64,000 nt of DNA from Betaproteobacteria bacterium (GCA_016234705.1 JACRAS010000250.1:16536-80535); one strand, 5' to 3'. Shown: positions 29,098 to 38,976, counted from the stretch's first letter. Numbers and translations are program-made. Notes: generated by a model not told the origin, from the letters alone.

Positions 29098-30723
29098 ATG
29101 TACCTCAATCACTTCGGCCTCGACGAACCGCCCTTTCGCATCACCCCGCACACCGACTTTTTCTTCGCCGGCGCGAACCGCGGCGCGACGCTGGAGGCGC
29201 TGCTCTACGCCATCACTCACGATGAGGGCATCGTCAAAGTGTCGGGCGAGGTGGGCAGCGGCAAGACCATGCTGTGCCGGGTGCTGATGGAGCGTCTGCC
29301 CGAACAAGTGCAAACCATTCTGCTGTCGAATCCAGCGCTTTCGCGCGACGAGATGATCTACGCCATCGCCGAAGAACTCGACATCAGGCAACAGGGCGAG
29401 CGACTGTCGGTGCTGCTGCTGAAGCTGCAGGAGCACCTGATCACGCTGTACGGCGAGAACCAGCGCGTGGTGCTATTGATCGACGAAGCCCACGCCATGC
29501 CGCAGGAAACGCTGGAACAGGTCCGGCTGCTCTCGAACCTCGAGTCCAGCCACTCGAAGCTGCTGCAGATCGTGCTGTTCGGCCAGCCCGAACTGGACGA
29601 GCATCTTTCCATGCCGCACATGCGCCCGCTGAAGGAGCGCATCACCCACAGCTTTCGCCTGGCGCCGCTCGCGCGCTCCGACGTCGAAGCCTATCTGGAC
29701 TTCCGCATGCGCGCGGCCGGTTACCGCGGGCCGAACGTGTTCGCGCCTGACGCGGTGCGCAGGATCGTCAAGGCGTCGGAGGGCCTGACCAGGCGCGTCA
29801 ACATACTCGCCGACAAATCGCTGCTTGCCGCATTCGCCGACAACGAGCACGGCATCAGCGCAAGGCATGTCAACCGCGCCATCCGCGACTCGGAGTTCTA
29901 CCACGCCTCCATCGGCAAAGCCAAGATCGGCCTCGCGGCGGGCGGCGTGGCGGCGGGGCTGGCATTGGGGCTGGGCCTGCATTACCTGCTGTCGCCGTCG
30001 GCGCAACCGGCGACGGCCAGCGCGGCTCCCGCGCAGCCTGCAACAATTGGGCCGGCAGTGCCGGCAACCGAACCCTCAGGCGCTGCGGTGGCGCTAGCGC
30101 AGCAACAGATTGCACAACCCGCCGGCACCCCACCGATGACGCCTGCCCCGTCTGCCCTAGCCACACCCGCGCCAATCGCCGCAACAAAACAGGTCGCGGC
30201 ACCCGCTGCGGCCAAATCGACTGCGGCACCTGTTGCAGCGGCCCAGACGGCGCCCGCCGCGCAAGCTGCTGCTGCGCCCGCGCCCGCCGCGGCAGTGCCC
30301 GCGGCCACAGCGGCCATCGAACTGCCGGCCGCGCCCACCGGCGCCAAACCAGGCTCGATGAATTACCTGCCACCGATGCCGGCCGCAGGCAGGCTTACGC
30401 GCGAGCGCTTTGCCGCCACCCAGGAATGGCTGAAGAGCGCGCCCGGCGATCGTTACTCGATTCAATTGCTCACCGCCGGCACGCGCGACCTGCGGCACGT
30501 CGAAGAACTGCTCGCGCGCGCCACGGGAAGGAACCTCGACCTGTCGGACTTCTACGTCTATGGCGTCAAGATCAACGACCAGCAGCACTATCGCCTTGCC
30601 TATGGACTCTACCCCACGTTCGCCGACGCCAATCAGGGAATCAAGGCTCTGCCTCCGGTGTACCGGCAGTTCGCTCCGTATCAGCGCAGCGTAGAGCGCA
30701 TGCGCAGCCAGAACCGCCAATAG
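29098..30723 (+). CDS. mshM: MshM/ExeA-like AAA ATPase with C-terminal SPOR-like domain
   Basis: A 541-residue protein. Residues 1-260 are an ExeA/MshM-type AAA domain (YLNHFGLDEPPFRITPHTDF, Walker A GEVGSGKT, Walker B VVLLIDEAHAMPQE). A membrane helix follows at about 275-297, then a 100-residue Ala/Pro/Thr linker (300-415), then a SPOR-like domain (YSIQLLTAGTRDLRHVEELL, FYVYGVKINDQQHYRLAYG) that would bind peptidoglycan in the periplasm. Such proteins help the secretin or pilus cross the cell wall. First gene of the pilus cluster. Confidence 0.88.
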   Translation: MYLNHFGLDEPPFRITPHTDFFFAGANRGATLEALLYAITHDEGIVKVSGEVGSGKTMLCRVLMERLPEQVQTILLSNPALSRDEMIYAIAEELDIRQQGERLSVLLLKLQEHLITLYGENQRVVLLIDEAHAMPQETLEQVRLLSNLESSHSKLLQIVLFGQPELDEHLSMPHMRPLKERITHSFRLAPLARSDVEAYLDFRMRAAGYRGPNVFAPDAVRRIVKASEGLTRRVNILADKSLLAAFADNEHGISARHVNRAIRDSEFYHASIGKAKIGLAAGGVAAGLALGLGLHYLLSPSAQPATASAAPAQPATIGPAVPATEPSGAAVALAQQQIAQPAGTPPMTPAPSALATPAPIAATKQVAAPAAAKSTAAPVAAAQTAPAAQAAAAPAPAAAVPAATAAIELPAAPTGAKPGSMNYLPPMPAAGRLTRERFAATQEWLKSAPGDRYSIQLLTAGTRDLRHVEELLARATGRNLDLSDFYVYGVKINDQQHYRLAYGLYPTFADANQGIKALPPVYRQFAPYQRSVERMRSQNRQ

Positions 30724-30739
30724 ATTCTCGCGGGTTCAA

Positions 30740-30786
30740 TTGCGCAAACCGCGCCAATTGTTGTACCGTTGCGCAAGCATTACAAT
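30740..30786 (+). promoter_or_regulatory. Predicted promoter with TTGCGCAA sites before the large lipoprotein
   Basis: TTGTTG (30758-30763), a 17-base spacer and TACAAT (30781-30786) form a candidate promoter. Two copies of the palindrome TTGCGCAA flank and enter it (30740-30747 and 30769-30776, 29 bases apart), and a degenerate third (TTGCGTAA, 30801-30808) follows. They may bind a dimeric regulator. Confidence 0.45.
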
Positions 30787-30819
30787 ATCGATTACGCCGA
30801 TTGCGTAAAGGGAGCTTGC

Positions 30820-33663
30820 GTGCGGAAATTTTTCAGTCAGAATTACCTCGGCCAGGAGATTTCACGGCGTTCGGCATCGCTCTTCCTGGCTGCGACACTA
30901 GCCCTTATCGCGGGATGCGGCTCCGGCTCGGCGGTTTCCACCGGCTCAGGAACCGGCAGCGGATCTACCGGAGGCACCACCACCGGAGGGACCACCTCCG
31001 TAGCTCAAACGATAACGGGAACTGCCGCGACCGGAACCCCGCTCGCCGGCGCAGCGGTCACCGTCCAGGATAGCGCCGGCAAGACCGCTAAAGCCACGAC
31101 CGCCGCCGACGGCACCTTCAGCATTGCCGTCACCGGCATGACGCCGCCGTTCATGCTGGTCGCGATCCCCGTTTCAGGATCCAACCTGTATTCGGTTTTG
31201 CCCGCGATGGACATGGCAGTCACAAACAGCCAGAACGTCAACGTCACGCCCATAACCACGCTGGTCATGTACGAACTCAATGCCGGCGCAGACCCGGCGA
31301 CGATGTATACCGGCCGGACATTTGTCACCCTGACTGCCGGGGCTGTGCAGGCGAAAGAGACGGTTGTGCGTGGCAAGCTCCCGGCGAACGCCGTGAACCC
31401 GGTCTTCAGCATGATGTATGGCAAATTCATTGCGCAGGCAGGCGGAAACGACCCCTACGACACCGCGCTGGATAAGCTTGGAAAGATAACCACGATCTCC
31501 GTTGCGGGTGTGACCCTCACTCCGGCCACGGGCGCTGCCACGACTTACACCAGCAGCGGCGGCAGCAGTTCGGCTGCCGGCCCTGCGCTCAGCCTGAAAC
31601 TCACCGATCCGGCGACGGGCGCGGCCGTAACCTCCATCTCTGGCACCAGTCCCGCGACCTTGACGGCAACGCTCACCAATGGCAGCGGGGCCGGCGTGCC
31701 CAACGCCATTGTGAACTTCTCGACCGATCCGCTATTTGGCGCCTTCTCCGGCGGAGCGAATACCGCACTGACCAACGCCAGCGGTGTCGCCACCGTGACG
31801 CTTTCTACACCCAGTACATCGGGGGGCGCAGCCACGGTAACGGCGAGTTCCACTGTTGCTGGCACCACGGTGACCGCATCGCTCAGCTATTCGATCGGGA
31901 CGTCCAACATTACCCTGAGTTCGGTGACGGTGCCCGCCGGAGTGCTCTCGGCTTACGGCACCGCGAGCGTCAGCGTGAACGTGCTGAACAACGGCGTGCT
32001 CTATGCCACGCCGATAACAGTCAAATTTACCTCCTCCTGTGCCGCCAGCGGTAAAGCCACGCTGACTCCTTCAGTGACCACCCTGAACGGAACGGCGTCG
32101 GCCTCATATCTTGATAACGGCTGCAACAATCCAAACCCGGGAGACACCATAACCGCGACGCTGTTGAGTGGAGTAACTGCGACCGGCAACCTGAAGGTAA
32201 ACACACCGAACGCCGGGTCAATTCAGTTTGTCTCCGTGGTCACGAATCCGGCAAATACTCCGCCCATGATCACGCTGAAAGGCACAGGTGGAACCGACAG
32301 AACTGAGACGGCTCGCGTGACGTTCCGCGTCGTGGACGGCGCCGGAAATCCATTGGGCGGCACTAAGGTTACCTTTGACCTTAACACTAGAGTGGGTTGC
32401 TTAGCCCTATCGTCTGACGTTGTTACTTTACCTGCTGCCCAACCTTGCCCCGGGTTTACCCTGGGTTCTGCTTCGTCCGACCCCACCACTGGCAATGTCG
32501 TCGTCGACGTATATTCCGGCAATGTAAGCACTGCAGTACGCGTGACCGCGAGTACTGGCAGTATCTCCACGCAGTCCGACAAGCTTCTGGTCTCAACCGG
32601 CATTCCCGCCCAAGACTCCTTCTCCCTTGGTGCTTCTGCTCATAACATCGAGGGTTGGAGCAATAACGGGGAGAAAACTACGCTGACCATACGTGCAGCT
32701 GATCATTTCCACAACCCTGTGCCCGATGGCACGGCGGTATCTTTCACCAGCGAAGGCGGCGTGGTGTTACCGGGTTGCAACACCGTGGGCGGCGTATGCA
32801 CTACAGAACTGACCAGCCAGGCACTGCGCCCGACCAACGGTCGCGTCACCGTGCTGGCCCGCGCAATCGGCGAGGAAACGTTCACTGATCTCAACGGTAA
32901 CGGGACGGTGGACAACATAGGCGAGATGATCGATGCCAACGGCGCCTCCACAGACATGGGGGAAGCTTTTGTCGATTACAACGAGAACGGCATTCGAGAC
33001 GCCAACGAGCCGTTTTTCGATTTCAACGGCAACGGAATATACGATGGTCCGAATGGCAAGTATGAGGGTCTGCTTTGCACGGGAGGTGCAGCAATCTGCA
33101 ATACGCAATTGTTGCCGTCGGGCTTGCCGCAGCGGTCCATGGACGTGCGCGCCGGCCAGGTGATCGTGTTCTCGACTTCAAACGCCAATATCACAATCAA
33201 CGGGGGCAATCCGATTGCGTTGCCCTCATGCACGACCGGGAAGAACGGGGGAGCGGGAGGAGCCGTGCAGTTCACCGTGACGGTAGTTGATCAGAACGGC
33301 AACGCGATGCCCGCCGGGACGCTAGTAACCTTCTCCTCAACTAACGGGACTGTTACGTCTCCCGCTTATACCGTACCGGATACGAGCGGCTGTCGAATCG
33401 GCAATGACCCGAGCGGCACTGCATATGCCTGCCCCGACAATACGAAATTGACGCCCCCCCAAGGACCTGGCTCCGCATCGTTCGGGAATATCTCCGTTAG
33501 CATGAGGAGCGACGCCGTTTTTGCCCTTGTTGTTGACGCGGCAACTGCTCTTCCCGTCGACGGAACATGCACGGACGCCACGGGGAAGAGCGGAAATCTT
33601 ACGGTTACCGTGACTACACCCAAAGGCATTGCCAGCACCAATTCGGTGACGGTCACCGACTAG
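30820..33663 (+). CDS. Large Ig-like-domain surface lipoprotein
   Basis: A 947-residue secreted protein starting at GTG 30820 behind a GGGAG site. The signal peptide ends in a lipobox (LALIAGC), followed by a Gly/Ser/Thr linker. Residues about 55-110 resemble a carboxypeptidase-regulatory-like beta domain; several bacterial Ig-like (Big_1 type) repeats follow (for example SGAGVPNAIVNFSTDPLFG, PLGGTKVTFDL, NAMPAGTLVTFSSTNGTV). Around residues 690-750 are acidic EF-hand-like loops (DLNGNGTVD, DYNENGIRDANEP, DFNGNGIYDG) that could bind calcium. It lies inside the pilus cluster between mshM and mshL, suggesting a surface or adhesion role; no specific function is proven. Confidence 0.8.
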   Translation: MRKFFSQNYLGQEISRRSASLFLAATLALIAGCGSGSAVSTGSGTGSGSTGGTTTGGTTSVAQTITGTAATGTPLAGAAVTVQDSAGKTAKATTAADGTFSIAVTGMTPPFMLVAIPVSGSNLYSVLPAMDMAVTNSQNVNVTPITTLVMYELNAGADPATMYTGRTFVTLTAGAVQAKETVVRGKLPANAVNPVFSMMYGKFIAQAGGNDPYDTALDKLGKITTISVAGVTLTPATGAATTYTSSGGSSSAAGPALSLKLTDPATGAAVTSISGTSPATLTATLTNGSGAGVPNAIVNFSTDPLFGAFSGGANTALTNASGVATVTLSTPSTSGGAATVTASSTVAGTTVTASLSYSIGTSNITLSSVTVPAGVLSAYGTASVSVNVLNNGVLYATPITVKFTSSCAASGKATLTPSVTTLNGTASASYLDNGCNNPNPGDTITATLLSGVTATGNLKVNTPNAGSIQFVSVVTNPANTPPMITLKGTGGTDRTETARVTFRVVDGAGNPLGGTKVTFDLNTRVGCLALSSDVVTLPAAQPCPGFTLGSASSDPTTGNVVVDVYSGNVSTAVRVTASTGSISTQSDKLLVSTGIPAQDSFSLGASAHNIEGWSNNGEKTTLTIRAADHFHNPVPDGTAVSFTSEGGVVLPGCNTVGGVCTTELTSQALRPTNGRVTVLARAIGEETFTDLNGNGTVDNIGEMIDANGASTDMGEAFVDYNENGIRDANEPFFDFNGNGIYDGPNGKYEGLLCTGGAAICNTQLLPSGLPQRSMDVRAGQVIVFSTSNANITINGGNPIALPSCTTGKNGGAGGAVQFTVTVVDQNGNAMPAGTLVTFSSTNGTVTSPAYTVPDTSGCRIGNDPSGTAYACPDNTKLTPPQGPGSASFGNISVSMRSDAVFALVVDAATALPVDGTCTDATGKSGNLTVTVTTPKGIASTNSVTVTD

Positions 33664-33849
33664 CGGCAACATCGGGCAGACGGCGATTTCTCGCGCGCCT
33701 GTGGGATGACACCCCGTATCCGATAGGGGTCCGCGGTATGCATCAACCCAAGCCCTATGGGCAAGTCGGTGGTAAAGGTCTCGACATCAGGGACGGTTAC
33801 CGCCATCCACTTTCGCGCAATAAGCTGAAACACCGTTTGGCGTGTTAGA

Positions 33850-33880
33850 AAAAACGGGAATCTGAGCAATGCCCGTTTTT
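33850..33880 (+). terminator. Terminator after the lipoprotein gene
   Basis: AAAAACGGG (33850-33858) pairs with CCCGTTTTT (33872-33880) around a 13-base loop, giving a T-tract on the plus strand. It lies 187 bases after the lipoprotein stop and separates it from mshL. Confidence 0.7.
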
Positions 33881-33991
33881 CCTGAAAAATCCCTGCCAAC
33901 CGCTTGCGACATTTGTTCTGAATTTTTCGCTGATTCGAACGTGCATAGCAAACCGCCAAAAGGTGGCACGGAAGACGGTTTACGTCGCCGG

Positions 33992-34019
33992 TTGCGCTAA
34001 CTCGGTTGTGCTATATAAT
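33992..34019 (+). promoter_or_regulatory. Predicted sigma70 promoter of mshL operon
   Basis: TTGCGC (33992-33997), a 16-base spacer and a perfect TATAAT (34014-34019), about 27 bases upstream of the mshL ATG. The start codon lacks a clear Shine-Dalgarno sequence. Confidence 0.65.
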
Positions 34020-34046
34020 CCGAACGGGGAATCTATATAGATATCA

Positions 34047-35849
34047 ATGACGAACGTGATGAAGCTTAAAGTCGGGTTGACGTTCGCAGCTTGCCTGCTT
34101 ATCGGCGGCTGCGGCACGCAACCGATGAAGCCATCTCCCGGCCATGTGCAGGCCGCCGCGCCGGCGCCTGCCGGCGACATCCCCGAACCGGTGCGGGTCT
34201 CCCCCATATTGCCCAAGCCCAAGCCCGCCGCGAGGCCCGAAACCTATAGCGTGGTCGTCAACAGCGTCAAGGCGCAGGAACTGCTGTTTGCGCTCGCGCG
34301 CGACGCCAAGCTCAATATCGACGTTCATTCCGGCATCATCGGCAGCGTCACGCTGAACGCCATCGACCAGACGCTGCAGCAACTGCTTGCGCGCATCGCC
34401 AAGCAGATAGACATGCGCTACGAACTCGACGGCCCCAACCTGACGGTGATGCCCGATACGCCCTATCTGCGCATCTACAAGATCGATTACGTCAACATGC
34501 AGCGCGACACCGAGAGCAAAGTCGGCACCTCGACCCAGGTGGCGACGCCGGGCGCACCTGGGGGTGGGGGCGGCGCGGCCGGCGGCAATCAGTCGACCAC
34601 CTCGATAACCAGCAAGGCAGCCAACCATTTCTGGGACACCCTGGTCAAGAACGTGAAGGACATCCTGCAGGAGACGGACAAGATCCTCCCCGCGCCAGGA
34701 CCGGCGGGCGCCCAGGCCGCGGCGCCGACCGCGGCGCCGGCCGCGCCTGCGGGTGGCGCGGCTGCGCCCGTTGCGTCCGCAGCGCCGGCGCAACAGGGGG
34801 CGAGCTTCCGCGAAGCCGCTTCCGTCATCTCCAACCCCGAGTCGGGCGTGCTCAGCATCCGCGCCACCTCGCGCCAGCACGAGAAAATCCAGGAATTTCT
34901 CGACCAGGTGCTCTCCAACGCAAAGCGCCAGGTCCTGATCGAAGCCACCATCGCCGAAGTGCAACTGAACAATCAATATCAGCAGGGCATAGATTGGTCC
35001 TTGATCCGCCTTGCCAATCCCAACAATCCCTCGGCAGCGAGCTTCAACATCAGTCAGGCCATCGGTGGCACCACGACGGCGTCGCCGACCGGCAGTATTT
35101 TCACGCTCGGCGTCACCTCGCCCCTGTTCAACAACAACCTGGCGGCGACGGTGCGCCTGCTCGACTCCTTCGGCACCGTGCGCGTGCTCTCCAGCCCGCG
35201 GCTGACGGTGCTGAACAACCAGACCGCCATTCTGAAGGTGGTGGACAACCAGGTCTACTTCACCATTCAGGCTACGACCACGGCGGGTTCGGCGGGCGTC
35301 GCGCCGGTCACCACATTCACCACCACGCCCAACATCGTGGCGGTCGGGTTCATCATGAACGTTACGCCGCAGATCAGCGACCTCGAAAGCGTGTTGCTCA
35401 ACGTGCGCCCCAGCATATCGCGCATCGTCGGCAACGTTGCCGATCCAAACCCGACACTGGCGGCGCCGTGCGGCGCGGCCGGCGCCGGCCTGCCCGGTTG
35501 CGGTTCGATCACCAGCAACATTCCGGTAATCCAGACGCGCGAGATGGAATCGCTGATCAAGGTAAACAGCGGACAGATCGCGGTAATGGGCGGGTTGATC
35601 CAGGACCGGGTCAACGATCTTGAGGACAGCGTGCCCGGCGCGAACCGTCTGCCCGGAGTGGGAAGGCTGTTCGAAAACCGCAATCTGACCAACACCAAAA
35701 CCGAACTAGTGGTGTTCATGCGCCCGATTATCGTTCGGGATGCCAGCATCGACGGTGACTTCCGCAACTATCACACGATGTTGCCGGACAACAATTATTT
35801 GGCCGTACCCAACCCCGGCAAGCCGGCGCCGCAGGGATCGCCGCGGTGA
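34047..35849 (+). CDS. mshL: Pilus secretin MshL
   Basis: A 600-residue outer-membrane secretin through which the pilus passes. Lipobox LLIGGC; N-terminal secretin domain residues about 65-140 (YSVVVNSVKAQELLFALARD); Gly/Ala-rich insertions around 170-255; secretin core about 300-575 (RQVLIEATIAEVQLNNQYQQ, VRVLSSPRLTVLNNQTAIL, MGGLIQDRVNDLEDSVPGA, LVVFMRPIIV). Its TGA overlaps the GTG start of the next gene. Confidence 0.94.
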   Translation: MTNVMKLKVGLTFAACLLIGGCGTQPMKPSPGHVQAAAPAPAGDIPEPVRVSPILPKPKPAARPETYSVVVNSVKAQELLFALARDAKLNIDVHSGIIGSVTLNAIDQTLQQLLARIAKQIDMRYELDGPNLTVMPDTPYLRIYKIDYVNMQRDTESKVGTSTQVATPGAPGGGGGAAGGNQSTTSITSKAANHFWDTLVKNVKDILQETDKILPAPGPAGAQAAAPTAAPAAPAGGAAAPVASAAPAQQGASFREAASVISNPESGVLSIRATSRQHEKIQEFLDQVLSNAKRQVLIEATIAEVQLNNQYQQGIDWSLIRLANPNNPSAASFNISQAIGGTTTASPTGSIFTLGVTSPLFNNNLAATVRLLDSFGTVRVLSSPRLTVLNNQTAILKVVDNQVYFTIQATTTAGSAGVAPVTTFTTTPNIVAVGFIMNVTPQISDLESVLLNVRPSISRIVGNVADPNPTLAAPCGAAGAGLPGCGSITSNIPVIQTREMESLIKVNSGQIAVMGGLIQDRVNDLEDSVPGANRLPGVGRLFENRNLTNTKTELVVFMRPIIVRDASIDGDFRNYHTMLPDNNYLAVPNPGKPAPQGSPR

Positions 35850-37216
35850 GCCTGCTGCTCGAAGCCCTGAAAAAAGCGGAACTTGCCAAGCAGGCGGCGA
35901 AGGAACCGCCGCCTGACGCGGACAAACCGCCGTTCACGCGCGACAAATTGCCCGACATCAGGCAACCGATGGAGATTACCAGCGAGGGCCTGAGCCTCGC
36001 CGAGACCGAACCCGAACCGGCACCCATGCGCACCGAGAAACCGGTCCTCGAACTCGCGCCTGAGGAACCGCCGCGGCGCGCAGCGCCCGCCCCGGAGCCA
36101 CCGCCCGCACCGCAGCCGGCGCCCGCCATGCGGCCCGCGCCTGTTGAAACCGACTATTCACCTCCCAGCGAAACGCAGGAACGCAAGCAAGCGCAGCAGT
36201 TGTTCGAGGCCAAGGAACTGGACGTCAATCCGCGCAAGCCGTTCTATTACACCGTAGGCGCGCTGGGCCTGTTCGCCCTGGGCACGGTCGGCTACTTCTG
36301 GTATGAGATGCAACCGAAAAACAATTACAAAATACCCCCGCCATCGGCACAACCCGCCCCGCAGCCGGTGGCCACGGCACCGGCTGCTCCTGCAGTCTCG
36401 CCGGACGCGCCCGCGGCGGCCACTGTGACACCGCCGGTCGGCAGCCAGCCCGCCGTGCCGGCAACAGGCGCTTCCCCAACCGGCGCAGTGTCGGCCGCGG
36501 CACCCGCTCCGGTTCCGGCCGCAGCTCCGGCCGCTCCGCGCGGCCCGGTATTTGCGCGCCAGAGCGCGCCGGCAAGCGGCGCAGCAGCCGCGCCGCAGCC
36601 CGGCCCGGCCCCGCGCGGGCGCGACATCACGATCACGCCTGCCCGCGTGCAGGCCGACCCTGTGCTGGAAGGCGCATATCAGGCATACAACGCGGGCGAC
36701 CTGGCCAGGGCGCGCGACGACTACCAGCAGGTGCTGCGCTCCAATCCGGACAACCGCGATGCGCTGCTGGGACTGGCGGCGGTGGAAACGCAGGCCAGAC
36801 GCTATGACGCAGCCGATCGCTATTACACGCGCCTGCTCGAACTCGATCCGCGCGATGCGCACGCGCAGGCCGGGCTGATCGGCCTGCGCGGGCAAGCCGA
36901 CCCGCTGGCCGCGGAATCGCGCCTGAAAAACATGATCGCCGCCCAGCCCGAAGCGAGCTTCCTGCATTTCACCCTGGGCAATCAATTCGCGGCACAGGAG
37001 CGCTGGGCCGAGGCGCAGCAAGCCTATTTCAACGCCTACGCCAGCGATACCGAAAACGCCGACTTTGCCCACAATCTCGCCATCAGCCTGGACCGGATGC
37101 ACCAGGCCAAGCCCGCGCTCGAATATTACCGGCGCGCGCTGGCGCTGGCGCAAAGCCGCCCGGCGTCCTTCGACAAGACCCGGGTAAGCAAAAGGGTATT
37201 GCAGCTCGAGCGCTGA
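35846..37216 (+). CDS. mshN: MshN-like TPR pilus assembly protein
   Basis: A 456-residue protein. A short cytoplasmic start (SLLLEALKKAELAKQAAKEP), Pro-rich region, one membrane helix at about residues 131-152 (YYTVGALGLFALGTVGYFWY), an Ala/Pro linker, then TPR repeats from about 270 to the end (AYQAYNAGDLARARDDYQQV, PDNRDALLGLAAVETQARRY). Position and layout match MshN. GTG start overlapping the mshL stop (GTGA). Confidence 0.82.
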   Translation: MSLLLEALKKAELAKQAAKEPPPDADKPPFTRDKLPDIRQPMEITSEGLSLAETEPEPAPMRTEKPVLELAPEEPPRRAAPAPEPPPAPQPAPAMRPAPVETDYSPPSETQERKQAQQLFEAKELDVNPRKPFYYTVGALGLFALGTVGYFWYEMQPKNNYKIPPPSAQPAPQPVATAPAAPAVSPDAPAAATVTPPVGSQPAVPATGASPTGAVSAAAPAPVPAAAPAAPRGPVFARQSAPASGAAAAPQPGPAPRGRDITITPARVQADPVLEGAYQAYNAGDLARARDDYQQVLRSNPDNRDALLGLAAVETQARRYDAADRYYTRLLELDPRDAHAQAGLIGLRGQADPLAAESRLKNMIAAQPEASFLHFTLGNQFAAQERWAEAQQAYFNAYASDTENADFAHNLAISLDRMHQAKPALEYYRRALALAQSRPASFDKTRVSKRVLQLER

Positions 37217-37218
37217 CC

Positions 37219-38949
37219 ATGAATTCCCCGGCATCTATCACCACCGCGACCACCGCCACCGCGGCCAAGCGCCACATCGGCCAGATCCTGATCTCGCAGG
37301 GAATTCTGACCGAGGACCAGTTGCGCATCGCGCTGCTGGAGCAGATGAAATCCAAGCTTCCGGTGGGGAAGCTCCTGGTCAACCTGGGCTTCGTGTCTGA
37401 AGCCACGCTGCGCGACGCTCTATCCGAGAAACTGGGGCTGCAAAGCGTCGACCTGTCCCAGATCATCATCGACTCGCAGGCGATGAAACTGGTGCCGCGC
37501 GATTTCGCGCTGCGCCATCACATATTCCCGATCGCGCTGGATCGCGACCGCGGCACGCTCATCGTGGCGCTGTCGGACACCAACAACCTCGTCGCCCTGG
37601 ACCAGTTGCGCGCGCGCCTGCGCGGCGAACTGGAGCTGGAGCCGCGTTTGGCGGGTGACACCGAGATCTCACGCGCCATCGAGCAGTATTACGGCCACGA
37701 GCTCTCCATCGATGGCATCCTGCACGAGATCGAAACCGGCGAGGTCGACTACCAGAGTCTGGCCGGCGCCGGCGAGCAGTACAGCCAGCCGGTGGTGCGG
37801 CTGATTGCGGCCTTGCTTGCCGATGCGGTCGGAAAGAATGCGTCCGACATCCACTTCGAGCCGGAGCAGAATTTCCTGCGCATCCGCTACCGCATCGACG
37901 GCGTGCTGCGGCAGATCCGCTCGCTGCACAAGACCTACTGGCCGGCGATGGCGGTGCGCATCAAGGTGCTGGCGAAAATGAACATCGCCGAGACGCGCGC
38001 CCCTCAGGATGGACGCATCTCCCTGTCGCTCACCGGCAGACAGGTGGATTTCCGCGTCGCCTCGCAGGCCACCAGCCACGGCGAAAACGTGGTGCTGCGG
38101 ATTCTCGACCGGCAAAAGGGCATCGTGCCCCTGGACGGACTGGGGCTCGAATCGAGCCAGCTCGACTTGCTCAAGCGGCTGATCTCGCGCCCGGAAGGCA
38201 TCATCCTGGTGACCGGCCCGACCGGCAGCGGCAAGACCACCACCCTGTACTCGGTGCTGAACCACATCAATTCGGACACGGTCAACATCATGACCATGGA
38301 GGACCCGGTCGAGTATCCGATGACCATGATCCGCCAGACCTCGGTGAACGAGGCCGCGAAAATGGACTTTGCCAGCGGCATCCGTTCGCTCATGCGCCAG
38401 GACCCGGACGTGATCCTCGTGGGCGAAATCCGCGACGAGGAAACCGCCGAAATGGCATTCCGCGCCGCCATGACGGGCCACCAGGTCTATTCCACGCTGC
38501 ACACCAACTCCGCGGTTGGCGCGTTTCCACGCCTGCTCGATACCGGCGTCACGCCCGAAGTGATGGCCGGCAACATGATCGGCATCGTCGCCCAGCGCCT
38601 GATCCGGCGCCTGTGCAAACACTGCCGCCAGCCCTATACCGCGACGTCGGCCGAGTGCCGCCTGCTCGGAGTCAAGGCAGACCGGCCGCCCACCGTGTAC
38701 CGCGCAGTGGGTTGCGACCACTGCGATTACCAGGGCTATCGCGGGCGGCTGGCAATCATGGAGATACTGAAGCTGGACGTCGATCTGGATGAACTGATTT
38801 CGCGGCGCGCCACCGCGCGCGAGATTCAACGCGCCGCAGTAGCCAAGGGTTTTCGCACCCTCGCCGACGACGGCGCGCGGCGCGTCCTCGAGGGCACGAC
38901 CTCGCTCGACGAACTGATGCGAGTGGTGGATCTCACCGACCGCATGTAG
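37219..38949 (+). CDS. mshE: Pilus extension ATPase MshE (GspE/PilB family)
   Basis: A 576-residue hexameric ATPase. Residues 13-150 form the MshEN domain with two tandem motifs (HIGQILISQGILTEDQLRIA and PVGKLLVNLGFVSEATLRDA), the family that binds c-di-GMP. The C-terminal half has Walker A GPTGSGKTTT, Asp box and Walker B (QDPDVILVGEIRDEETAE), His box and the zinc tetracysteine CKHC...CDHC. It powers pilus polymerisation. Confidence 0.95.
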   Translation: MNSPASITTATTATAAKRHIGQILISQGILTEDQLRIALLEQMKSKLPVGKLLVNLGFVSEATLRDALSEKLGLQSVDLSQIIIDSQAMKLVPRDFALRHHIFPIALDRDRGTLIVALSDTNNLVALDQLRARLRGELELEPRLAGDTEISRAIEQYYGHELSIDGILHEIETGEVDYQSLAGAGEQYSQPVVRLIAALLADAVGKNASDIHFEPEQNFLRIRYRIDGVLRQIRSLHKTYWPAMAVRIKVLAKMNIAETRAPQDGRISLSLTGRQVDFRVASQATSHGENVVLRILDRQKGIVPLDGLGLESSQLDLLKRLISRPEGIILVTGPTGSGKTTTLYSVLNHINSDTVNIMTMEDPVEYPMTMIRQTSVNEAAKMDFASGIRSLMRQDPDVILVGEIRDEETAEMAFRAAMTGHQVYSTLHTNSAVGAFPRLLDTGVTPEVMAGNMIGIVAQRLIRRLCKHCRQPYTATSAECRLLGVKADRPPTVYRAVGCDHCDYQGYRGRLAIMEILKLDVDLDELISRRATAREIQRAAVAKGFRTLADDGARRVLEGTTSLDELMRVVDLTDRM

Positions 38950-38976
38950 CGCGCCCGCCGCCGCCCCTCTACACGC

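Larger units (their letters stand above)
33664..34046 (+). other. Intergenic region with terminator and mshL promoter
   Basis: This 383-base gap holds a terminator (33850-33880) and a promoter (33992-34019). The first 185 bases contain an open frame of 36 codons from an ATG at about 33738, without recognisable similarity or a convincing ribosome-binding site, so I do not call a gene there. Confidence 0.5.

Noticed and set aside
33738..33848. A 36-codon frame between the lipoprotein and the terminator
   Set aside because: No ribosome-binding site or similarity; retained only as intergenic sequence.
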